From Candidatus Nanopelagicales bacterium (GTDB lineage Bacteria; Actinomycetota; Actinomycetes; S36-B12; CAIYMF01): a DNA stretch of 36,791 nucleotides. Location of the stretch: NCBI GenBank assembly GCA_025351185.1, contig JANXWJ010000202.1, positions 1 to 36,791 on the forward strand. Reading direction: 5' to 3'. Shown here in pieces: positions 6,639 through 13,402 of this stretch. The translations under genes were made by a program, and so were the position numbers. Below the pieces are notes generated by a model. It was not told where the DNA came from and searched no databases. It saw only the letters and a program-made list of their open reading frames with translations. Position 1 is the stretch's first letter. Each line of letters starts with the position of its first letter.

Positions 6639-7851
6639 GAGAACCCAACGAGGCCTGGTCCTGTCCGTCTCCGCCCACCTGGTTCGCGTGGCGGGTGAGC
6701 CACCCCTGCCGGTTCATCGTGAGCAGCGCCGCCAACTTGACCGGCAGAGCGACCACCGCCGTCATGACCACGACGAGAGGAAGCAGGACGAGGTCGCGGG
6801 GATGCTCACGCAGATGGCTCAGACCACGAAGACCACGACCTGCGATGACCCAGATGAGATAGCCCCCGGCGACCCAGAGCGGTTTGGTCGCGAACGCCGA
6901 CACGAGGAACACCAGCGCTGTTGCCATCGTGAGGGGGGTGAGGAGGATCTGGAGCACCGTGATCTGGGTGATCATCGGCTGCCTCCACAGCCACCCCTTG
7001 TAGGCCGCGGTGAGGTAGCACCGGTAGGAATTGCGGCTCCACCGCATCCGCTGCTTGAGAAACGCACGCAGCGTGTCCGGGAACATCGACACCGCTCGGG
7101 CGCTGTCCTGGTGCACGGTGAGGTGACCCGAACCCAGGACCAACCAGGTCAGACGACCGTCATCACCCGCGACGCACTCCCGACCGAGGAAGACCTCACG
7201 TTCGAGCTGCGGGAGCATCGGGAGGATCACCGATCGTCGGTAAGCCGCGGTGCGTCCCGACAGGCACGCAACCCCACCGCGGGCACCCATCGCCGGGACG
7301 TAGTCGAGGTAGCGGATGTTCACCATCCACGACGCCACCCGACGCCAGATCGAAGTCTCACGAGCAGCCACAGTCTGACGGGTGCCCACCCCACCGACCC
7401 TGGGGTCCGCGAAAGGCATCACGACGTGAGACAGCAGACCCGGGCGCCACGCGGTGTCGGAGTCGGCGAGCACCACCACCTCCATCCCGGCAAGGCGCAG
7501 ACCGACGCCAAGAGCGGAACGCTTCCCACGGTGGCGGAACGGCACCACCCGTACCATCGCGGGAAGGTCCCGGGAGGCAAGCATCTCCAGGCACGCAACG
7601 TCATCGACGTCGACCACGAGGATCACCTCAGTCGGACCAGCCACGAGCCACGTATCGAGACAGTCCGAGAGCACCCCCGGATCCTCCCGGAACGAGGGAA
7701 CCACGAGGCTCGTCGTCGTCGTGAAGTCGTTCACGACCGGGCGAGCCCGGTGTGAGGACACGCGGCGGTACAACCACACCGACCATGACAGCAACCCGAG
7801 CAGGCCGAGCGGGAGGAGGTGGAGCACCTCGCCAGGTGAGAGCGCGTGCAT
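6622..7851 (-). CDS. Processive family-2 glycosyltransferase (polysaccharide synthase)
   Basis: Inner-membrane synthase of the hyaluronan synthase/NodC/Alg8 type, 409 residues, predicted to polymerise a nucleotide sugar and pass the chain across the membrane. An N-terminal helix (about 8-28) precedes the GT-A domain. Visible motifs: VVDVDD (79-84), the metal-binding DSD (130-132), GDD (229-231) and QRMRW (267-271), the last being the Q-x-x-R-W hallmark of processive enzymes. Three or four C-terminal helices follow (about 295-385). ATG 7851 is chosen over an upstream Met because AGGAGGTGAC sits immediately before it. It is the first gene of a four-gene operon. No PilZ domain is present. The substrate cannot be read from sequence; a hexuronate or mannuronate is suggested only by the AlgG-like neighbour. 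Confidence 0.85.
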   Translation of the reverse strand: MHALSPGEVLHLLPLGLLGLLSWSVWLYRRVSSHRARPVVNDFTTTTSLVVPSFREDPGVLSDCLDTWLVAGPTEVILVVDVDDVACLEMLASRDLPAMVRVVPFRHRGKRSALGVGLRLAGMEVVVLADSDTAWRPGLLSHVVMPFADPRVGGVGTRQTVAARETSIWRRVASWMVNIRYLDYVPAMGARGGVACLSGRTAAYRRSVILPMLPQLEREVFLGRECVAGDDGRLTWLVLGSGHLTVHQDSARAVSMFPDTLRAFLKQRMRWSRNSYRCYLTAAYKGWLWRQPMITQITVLQILLTPLTMATALVFLVSAFATKPLWVAGGYLIWVIAGRGLRGLSHLREHPRDLVLLPLVVVMTAVVALPVKLAALLTMNRQGWLTRHANQVGGDGQDQASLGSHAVTD

Positions 7852-7915
7852 GTCACCTCCTCGTCGCCCGGGCCTCACCCATGTGTCGGTTCCAACCCTG
7901 GCCTACTTGAGACAA

Positions 7916-8031
7916 GGAACGGCCCGGGAACGGCCGCAGCGGATGCCCACGCTGCCCTGACACCCGCGTCCACGGATGTGGTGCGCAGAGTCCCGCGAAT
8001 CGGCGACTCGAACATCGTGAATCGGCGACTC
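7916..8031. promoter_or_regulatory. Phased direct repeats upstream of the polysaccharide operon
   Basis: GAATCGGCGACTC occurs at 7997-8009 and again at 8019-8031, a 13-bp perfect direct repeat with a 22-bp period (two helical turns). Closer to the GT2 start, GGAACGGCC occurs at 7916-7924 and 7927-7935, an 11-bp period (one turn). Such phasing is typical of cooperative regulator binding. The pairs lie about 65 and 150 bp upstream of the GT2 start in an otherwise gene-free 486-bp divergent region. Function is inferred. Confidence 0.45.
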
Positions 8032-8252
8032 ACATCACAACGCGCGGCTGACCACGCGGTTTCCTCGGTCCACGCGAGTGTGTCTGCTCGACCTGTTGAT
8101 GCAGACCGAGAGCGACCTGTCGCGGATCGCGGGCCTCGCAGACGCTCGAAACCCTGTCCCACGTGTCGCGCCGCCGTGCTCGACGGTGTCCTGACGCCGC
8201 TCGCTGGGGTTAGGGGTGAGGGTGGCCGCCTGCTCGATCCGCGTCAACGACG

Positions 8253-8268
8253 GTGACAGTGTCACTGT
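8253..8268. promoter_or_regulatory. Overlapping palindromes, candidate operator
   Basis: GTGACAGTGTCAC (8253-8265) and ACAGTGTCACTGT (8256-8268) are two overlapping perfect 13-bp palindromes. They lie about 70 bp upstream of the flavin reductase start, where a repressor site would be expected. No cognate regulator is identifiable in the window. Confidence 0.45.
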
Positions 8269-8337
8269 GAAGATCAGCCGACTGGTCGGGTTGTGCGACC
8301 CTCCCGGTGGTTCGTGCGTGCTTGCCGAACCGCGACA

Positions 8338-8826
8338 ATGGGCGACGTGCAGGTCCATGACTCCGCCCGGCTCCGTCAGGTCTTCGGCGCGTTCCCGTCG
8401 GGCGTGACAACTCTCGGGGCGATCGTCGGCGGCGTTCCGGTAGGTATGGCTGCGAGCAGCTTCACCTCGGTGTCGCTGGAGCCGGCCCTCGTCTCGGTCT
8501 GCATCGCGCACACCTCGACGACCTGGCCGATCCTGCAGGGTGCCCCGCGCCTCGGCGTGAGTGTGCTGGGCGCAGACCAGGAGTCGATCGCCCGGCGGAT
8601 GGCGTCGCGCGACCTCGACCGCTTCGAGGGGGTGGGCTGGAGCTCACGAGACAACGGCGCGGTCGTCCTCGACGGTGTGAGCGCCTGGCTCGACTGCACG
8701 ATCGAGGACCGCTTCCGCGCCGGCGACCACGACATCGTGCTGCTGCGCGTCGTCGAGCTCGATGCCGACCCGTCGATCGCGCCCCTGGTCTTCCACGCGA
8801 GCGCCTTCCGTCGACTCGAGATCTGA
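8338..8826 (+). CDS. Flavin reductase-like FMN-binding split-barrel protein
   Basis: 162-residue protein of the HpaC/flavin reductase-like family, which supplies reduced FMN to two-component monooxygenases. Family features in order: RQVFGAFPSGVTTLGA, VGMAASSFTSVSLEPALVSVCI (the flavin-binding strand-turn-strand), STTWPILQGAPRLGVSVLGADQ, and DGVSAWLDCTIEDRFRAGDHDIVLLRVVEL near the C-terminus with the conserved GDH. ATG 8338 begins just before the conserved fold; an upstream in-frame ATG at 8293 would add 15 unconserved residues. No partner monooxygenase lies nearby, so the physiological acceptor is unknown. Confidence 0.88.
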   Translation: MGDVQVHDSARLRQVFGAFPSGVTTLGAIVGGVPVGMAASSFTSVSLEPALVSVCIAHTSTTWPILQGAPRLGVSVLGADQESIARRMASRDLDRFEGVGWSSRDNGAVVLDGVSAWLDCTIEDRFRAGDHDIVLLRVVELDADPSIAPLVFHASAFRRLEI

Positions 8827-8927
8827 CCCCGCGCAGATGGACGGCCCGCGGCTCAGGGTCGGTCCAGGGACAGATGGGGGTCCGTTCCCGAGGCAGGACC
8901 ACCTCCGGACTCCCTAGCGTCGGTCAC

Positions 8928-9077
8928 ATGATGACGCTGACCCAGATCTACGCGGACGCCTGGTCCCAGCTCGACCCCGACCTCGCCGACGATATCGTCG
9001 CCGCGCTGCCGACGCAGCGAGCGTCGGCCGGCGACATCGAGGCCCGCACAGGGCTTCCTCGAGGTTCGACACCCTGA
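8928..9077 (+). CDS. Short hypothetical protein, apparently leaderless
   Basis: 49 residues from ATG 8928 (or ATG 8931). Third-position G/C is near complete over residues 1-40, and the text TLTQIYADAWSQLDPDLADDIVAALP looks like two real amphipathic helices, so I regard it as coding. TAGCGT at 8915-8920 is a good -10 hexamer ending 7 nt before the ATG, the usual geometry of an actinobacterial leaderless transcript; no ribosome site is present. The last ten residues (TGLPRGSTP) lose the codon bias and the frame stops abruptly, so the gene may be truncated. No family recognised. Confidence 0.5.
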   Translation: MMTLTQIYADAWSQLDPDLADDIVAALPTQRASAGDIEARTGLPRGSTP

Positions 9078-9174
9078 GGCCTCCCTCACAGGGAGACGAC
9101 GTGTGAGCCGCCCTCTCCGGGGCAGAGCGACATTCCCTGCGCGCCCCTGCGCGCCAACACCCTCCGGAGGACCT

Positions 9175-9684
9175 GTGAACGTCATCGAACGCGCTGCGAC
9201 GATCGCTGTCGACCTCGTGCCCACCGACGACCTGCGCAGCGCGCTGCTGCCTCCCGTGCGGGCTCTGCGCGAGCTCGCCGTCTCCGTCGCGGCGACCGTG
9301 CGGCACTGGGAGCTCGTGCTTGAAGACGGCACCAGCACTACCACCGACGCTCCGCAGTGGCCGGTTGCGACGCCGTCCTCGACGACCTCGAGCGACGGGT
9401 CAGGCCTCGACGGATCGTTCGACGACATCGGGGGAGCGCCGGTCACCGCGCTCGCCGAGGACGCGAACCCCGACGCCACCCACGACGTCGTCGATGTACG
9501 GGAGCTCCCTGTCGATGACTGGGCCGAGTTGTCCTTCGCCGACGCGCAGGCGCGCCTGCACGACGTCGACGAGCAGGGGCTGCGGGCGCTCATCGCCTAC
9601 GAGACCGAGCACGGCAACCGCCTGCAGTACACCCTGCTCCTCGAGCAGCGGCTCGGTGCTCTCGAGAAGGACACCGACGCCTGA
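9175..9684 (+). CDS. Actinobacterial protein resembling lipid-droplet-associated family
   Basis: 169 residues starting at GTG 9175, with CCGGAGGACCT immediately upstream. Residues 1-55 form an amphipathic helical domain (VNVIERAATIAVDLVPTDDLR then ALLPPVRALRELAVS). A low-complexity Ser/Thr/Asp linker follows (about 56-110). The C-terminal helix pair (about 115-169, LSFADAQARLHDVDEQGLR then LIAYETEHGNRLQYTLLLEQRL) closely resembles the C-terminus of a family annotated as lipid droplet-associated in rhodococci. The family assignment is from memory of this C-terminal pattern and is tentative. No operon partner is apparent. Confidence 0.6.
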   Translation: MNVIERAATIAVDLVPTDDLRSALLPPVRALRELAVSVAATVRHWELVLEDGTSTTTDAPQWPVATPSSTTSSDGSGLDGSFDDIGGAPVTALAEDANPDATHDVVDVRELPVDDWAELSFADAQARLHDVDEQGLRALIAYETEHGNRLQYTLLLEQRLGALEKDTDA

Positions 9685-9811
9685 CGGTAGGGCTGCCGGG
9701 CGCCCGGCGTCGCCCGGGTGAGGCCGCCCAGGTGGGGCCGCGCGGGAGTTGCGGGCCCGGGTTTGGTGCTCGGAGCGTCCGGGTAGTCCTCGTGCGGCCG
9801 AGGAGGCAGAC

Positions 9812-10495
9812 ATGGCACGTCCTGCGCGGCGCTCGACGGGGAATGCTGCCGAGGGTCTCAATCGTCGACAGCGGGCGAGCGCGGCGACGCATCTCACGGT
9901 GTCCACGGTCACCGGGTTGCTGGTCGGAGCGGTGGTGGCGGTGTTCGGAGGCCCGAGCACCGGGCTGATGGCCGGGTGGGTGGCGCTCTCCGCCGTGTTC
10001 CTCGGCTGGACGTGGTCGGCCGTATGGCCGCTCGACGGCGCCGCCACGGGGGTGCACGCAACGCTCGAGGACCCGGGGCGACGCAGTCGTGACCTCATCG
10101 TGCTGGCGCTGTCGTCGGTGAGCCTCGTGTCGGTCGTGCTTGTCATCTTCCGGGCGCGCGACGCCGGGATTGCGCTGACGATGCTGGGGATCCTGGCTAT
10201 CGCGTCGTCGTGGGCCGTGCTGCACACGATCTTTACCTTGCGCTATGCCGAGCTCTATCACGGCGCTGCGAAGTCCGACGAGCGCGCGATCGACTTCCAC
10301 AGCGACCCTGACCCGACGTATCGCGACTTCGCCTATGTCGGGTTCACGATCGGCATGACGTTCCAGGTGTCCGACACCGACATCGTCGACGCGCAGGCCC
10401 GCTCCACGGTCCTGCGCCCTGCCTTGCTTTCGTTCCTGTTCAACACCGTCGTGATCGCCGTGTCGATCAACCTCGTCGCCGGCCTCAGTCAGTGA
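9812..10495 (+). CDS. DUF1345 integral membrane protein
   Basis: 227-residue membrane protein with about five hydrophobic helices (approximately residues 25-47, 50-70, 96-116, 122-145 and 203-222). The motif YAELYHG followed by DPDPTYRDFAYVGFTIGMTFQVSDTDI is diagnostic for DUF1345; function unknown. ATG 9812 has AGGAGGCAGAC directly upstream, so the longer frame from 9749 is rejected. Confidence 0.88.
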   Translation: MARPARRSTGNAAEGLNRRQRASAATHLTVSTVTGLLVGAVVAVFGGPSTGLMAGWVALSAVFLGWTWSAVWPLDGAATGVHATLEDPGRRSRDLIVLALSSVSLVSVVLVIFRARDAGIALTMLGILAIASSWAVLHTIFTLRYAELYHGAAKSDERAIDFHSDPDPTYRDFAYVGFTIGMTFQVSDTDIVDAQARSTVLRPALLSFLFNTVVIAVSINLVAGLSQ

Positions 10496-10592
10496 TCGCT
10501 GGCGAGGTCCCGAGCAGAGAATCGGTCGATGCGTGGTTAGCCGCTCGATCCTCGGGTATGTGACGGTCCTCATCCGTGTGAGGAGGAACCCG

Positions 10593-10982
10593 ATGTCCCC
10601 ACGTCCGAGCGACGAGATCGTGCTGCCCGACACCCTGCGGCGCTCACCACGCCATGCGCAGGAGGTGTTCACGAGCACCTTGCGGTCCGCAATCGAGGAG
10701 TATGGCGACGGCGAGCGCGCCCGGCGTACGGCGTACGCCGCGGTGAAGCACTCCTTCGAGAAGGTCGGCGACCACTGGGAACGCAAGGCGGAGAACGGTC
10801 CGTCCGATGCCCCGAGCGGTCCCACCCACGGTGGCGTCGACGGCCGTGCGACCAAGGACCACCTGCTGCGCACCGCCGGGCGGCTCGACGTACGCGGTCG
10901 CAGCCGGATGACGAAGGACCAGCTCGTCGAGGCCCTCGAGCGGGCCAACGACCGGCTCACCCGCGAGGCCCGGGGCGCCTAG
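10593..10982 (+). CDS. chaB: ChaB family protein with Rho-N-like C-terminus
   Basis: 129 residues. Residues 8-65 (LPDTLRRSPRHAQEVFTS and the AIEEYGDGERARRTAYAAVKH stretch, then the W near residue 67) match the ChaB fold, a small helical domain named from the E. coli cation transport regulator; its true role is unsettled. Residues 85-125 (ATKDHLLRTAGRLDVRGRSRMTKDQLVEALERAN) are a Rho N-terminal/SAP-like nucleic-acid-binding helix pair, a common ChaB partner in actinobacteria. AGGAGGAACCC precedes ATG 10593. A Ca2+/H+ antiporter of the ChaA type lies 1.2 kb downstream, which recalls the chaA-chaB linkage of enterobacteria, but the two are not in one operon here. Confidence 0.85.
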   Translation: MSPRPSDEIVLPDTLRRSPRHAQEVFTSTLRSAIEEYGDGERARRTAYAAVKHSFEKVGDHWERKAENGPSDAPSGPTHGGVDGRATKDHLLRTAGRLDVRGRSRMTKDQLVEALERANDRLTREARGA

Positions 10983-11120
10983 CGCCGTCGGCGATCCGAC
11001 CTCGTTCCAGACGCATCGCATCCCCGCGTTTACCCCCGACGGGGACGGGTAGCAGACGGTGCCCCTTGCGTCTCGGACGCCGGGGGACCAGACCCTTCGA
11101 TCGCACGACAGGAGCCCTCG

Positions 11121-11315
11121 ATGACCTCACGACGCCGGCCGCCCATGCCGTCGATCACCCGCGACGTCGCCCGGGAGCTGACGGCCATCCCGTGGGCGGC
11201 AGCCCGTGGCGGCGCGCGTCGGGCCACGTCGGTCTCCGAACGCCTGATCGCGCTCGTCGAGACCCTGCGCCGCTCTCGTGACGCGGTCTGGAGCGCTGAG
11301 TCGCGCTTCACCTGA
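11121..11315 (+). CDS. Small basic hypothetical protein (64 aa)
   Basis: 64 residues from ATG 11121 with CAGGAG eight bases upstream. The text MTSRRRPPMPSITRDVARELTAIPW followed by an Arg-rich amphipathic stretch has good codon bias throughout. No transmembrane segment or known domain. It may be a small nucleic-acid-binding or regulatory protein, but nothing in the sequence shows that. It runs convergently toward the SGNH lipoprotein gene, 41 bp away. Confidence 0.5.
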   Translation: MTSRRRPPMPSITRDVARELTAIPWAAARGGARRATSVSERLIALVETLRRSRDAVWSAESRFT

Positions 11316-11356
11316 CCGAGTCGAACGGCTCGCGGTGCGGCCGAAGAGCTGCGGTG

Positions 11357-12028
11357 TCAGTAGCCCCGCTGGTCGACTGTGGCGTCGATGAGTGCGGTGT
11401 ATGCCGTGCGACCGGCGGCGTCAGGATGGATGTTGTCGGGCCCGAACCACTCACGGCGGGGATTGCTCGCCGCCGCCCAGTCGATGACGATCACGCGGCT
11501 GACCGGATAGGCCGCGGCGCACGTCGCGAGGTGCAGGTTGTTGCTGTGCATCCACGCGCGTGGCACGCGCACGTTGACGAGGAAGACGCGGCGGTCAGGT
11601 CCAGCGGCGTCGACGACCGCTCGACAGTCGCGCACCGAGATCGTGCCGTTGGTGCCGAGATGGATCACGATGTTGCGCGGCAGCACGTGACCCTGACGCA
11701 ACTTCACAATGGCGTTGTAGGACGCCCCGAACTGCCGGCCGACCTTCGCGTCGACCGTGAATCCTCGGCCCTGGAGCAGCCGCTTCGAGCCGAGCATCAC
11801 CGAGTCGCCGTAGGCGACGCGACCGGCTGGGATCGAGCTGGCGGTCGCAGGTGCCGCGACGTTGGACGAGTGGTAGCCGGTGGTCGGTGCGGCGCTGGGG
11901 GAGGCGGGCGCCTCGACGCTCGAGCTGCTTGTGGTGGCGGATCCGACGGTCCGGCTCGTGGTCGCACAGCCGCTCACCAGCGCACAAGTGGCGGCGAGAG
12001 CTAGGGGCAGGACGAGGACACGCATCAC
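11357..12028 (-). CDS. SGNH/GDSL-type hydrolase lipoprotein
   Basis: Secreted esterase-like lipoprotein of 223 residues. Lipobox LVSGC puts the lipidated Cys at about 21. A Ser/Thr/Ala/Pro linker (22-65) follows, then a compact SGNH domain: block I YGDSVMLGS (nucleophile Ser76), block III GTNG (125-128) and block V DNIHPD (Asp198/His201). This layout resembles the C-terminal SGNH domain of OatA-like peptidoglycan O-acetyltransferases, which here stands alone without the acyltransferase-3 membrane part. It could act as an esterase or acetyltransferase on cell-wall glycans. Starts GTG 12028 and ATG 12025 are adjacent. Confidence 0.85.
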   Translation of the reverse strand: MMRVLVLPLALAATCALVSGCATTSRTVGSATTSSSSVEAPASPSAAPTTGYHSSNVAAPATASSIPAGRVAYGDSVMLGSKRLLQGRGFTVDAKVGRQFGASYNAIVKLRQGHVLPRNIVIHLGTNGTISVRDCRAVVDAAGPDRRVFLVNVRVPRAWMHSNNLHLATCAAAYPVSRVIVIDWAAASNPRREWFGPDNIHPDAAGRTAYTALIDATVDQRGY

Positions 12029-12172
12029 CTCAGGCTACCCGTGACTCCCCGGCGGGCCCGAATCCGTGACCGCATGCGGTGCTCGCCGCGTGCGTGTGGC
12101 GCGGAGATTTCCGCCGGAAACGCGCGTCGGCGAGACTGGGCAGACGACCTACGGTCTAGGAGAGGAGACACC

Positions 12173-13324
12173 GTGGCGCGCTTCGTGCGGCTGCCTGTGT
12201 CGATCCCGGTGGCCGCGCTCGTGATCCTGGCGCTCGAGTGGGGTCGGGAGCTGCCCACGGTCGTGACCGTGCTCACGGCTCTCGTGCTCGGAGCGACCGT
12301 TCTCGTCGGAGTGAGCCACGCCGAGGTCGTCGCGCACCGCGTCGGCGAGCCGCTGGGCTCACTCGTGCTCGCCGTGGCCGTCACGGTGATCGAGGTCGGT
12401 CTGATCCTCTCGATCATGGCCAGCGGCAAGGGCTCGGGCACGTTGGCTCGCGACACCGTCTTCGCCGCCGTGATGATCACGTGCAACGGCATCGTCGGAA
12501 TCAGCCTGGTGCTCGCCGCGCTGCGTACCCGGGTCGTCGCGTTCAACGCCGAAGGCGCGGGGAGCGCACTCGCCGCAGTCACGACTCTCGCGGTCCTCAG
12601 CCTGGTGCTCCCGACCTTCACGACGGGCACCCCCGGCCCGACCTTCTCCTCGACGCAGCTGGCGTTCTCCGCCGTGACGTCCATCGCGGTCTGGCTGCTC
12701 TTCGTGCTCGTGCAGACCGTGCGCAACCGTGACTGGTTCCTGCATCCCGACGACAGCCCCGACGACGCGGTGATGTTCCTCCCGGACGCCGAGGCAGACG
12801 TCGTCGACGTCGTCGACGTCGTCGACGAGGCGAATGGCAGCGCCGATGACGTCGACCACCGACCCACGACGCGCGAGACCTGGACGAGCCTGGTGCTCCT
12901 CCTGCTCTCGCTCGTTGCGGTGGTCGGTCTGGCGAAGGTGCTCTCACCGACCATCGAGAAGGTGGTCGTCGACCTCGGGCTCCCGATCACCGTCGTGGGT
13001 GTGGTGATCGCGTTGCTGGTGCTGCTGCCCGAGACGATCACCGCGATCCGCTCGGCGCGGCGCGGCCAGGTGCAGACCGCGCTGAATCTTGCGTACGGCT
13101 CGGCGATGGCCAGCATCGGGCTGACCATCCCGGTCATCGCCCTCGCGTCGGTGTGGTTCGCCGGCCCGGTCGAGCTCGGGCTGCGCAGCGTCGAGACGGT
13201 GCTGCTCGCCCTCACCGTCGGCGTCAGCATCCTCACGGTCACGCCCGGCCGAGCGGGCCTGCTACAGGGTGGTCTGCACCTCGCCGTCTTCGCCGGCTTC
13301 CTCGTCCTCGCCGCCTACCCCTGA
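12173..13324 (+). CDS. chaA: ChaA-type calcium/proton antiporter
   Basis: Inner-membrane Ca2+(Na+)/H+ exchanger of the CaCA superfamily, 383 residues. Two homologous alpha repeats are visible: first HAEVVAHRVGEPLG with AVTVIEVGLILSIM (about 50-85), second VLLPETITAIRSARRGQ with AYGSAMASIGLTIP (about 285-325); the Glu residues in each repeat form the ion site. About ten hydrophobic helices surround an acidic cytoplasmic loop (about 196-225) containing a VVD tandem repeat. GTG 12173 is preferred because AGGAGACACC lies just upstream; the longer frame from 12041 has an unhydrophobic Arg-rich leader. Single gene, no operon partner. Confidence 0.88.
   Translation: MARFVRLPVSIPVAALVILALEWGRELPTVVTVLTALVLGATVLVGVSHAEVVAHRVGEPLGSLVLAVAVTVIEVGLILSIMASGKGSGTLARDTVFAAVMITCNGIVGISLVLAALRTRVVAFNAEGAGSALAAVTTLAVLSLVLPTFTTGTPGPTFSSTQLAFSAVTSIAVWLLFVLVQTVRNRDWFLHPDDSPDDAVMFLPDAEADVVDVVDVVDEANGSADDVDHRPTTRETWTSLVLLLLSLVAVVGLAKVLSPTIEKVVVDLGLPITVVGVVIALLVLLPETITAIRSARRGQVQTALNLAYGSAMASIGLTIPVIALASVWFAGPVELGLRSVETVLLALTVGVSILTVTPGRAGLLQGGLHLAVFAGFLVLAAYP
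12797..12823 (+). repeat. Three-copy 9-bp tandem repeat inside the antiporter gene
   Basis: GACGTCGTC is repeated three times without error, followed by one more GAC, encoding DVVDVVDVVD in the acidic cytoplasmic loop. In-frame copy-number change by slippage would lengthen or shorten the loop by three residues without breaking the gene. Confidence 0.85.
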
Positions 13325-13402
13325 CCCGCCTTGCTGGTGTATCTGTTGCTGGACCACGTGCTTCAGCGGCACCTGCGCCAGCGGCGCGGGTCTGGTCGTG
13401 CG

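Noticed and set aside
6580-7755. 391-residue forward open frame
   Set aside because: Antisense shadow of the GT2 synthase, whose motifs are complete on the other strand.
9055-9090. T-arm-like GGTTCGA suggesting a tRNA
   Set aside because: No pairing T stem, anticodon arm or acceptor stem could be built around it, and it lies inside the end of a coding-biased frame.
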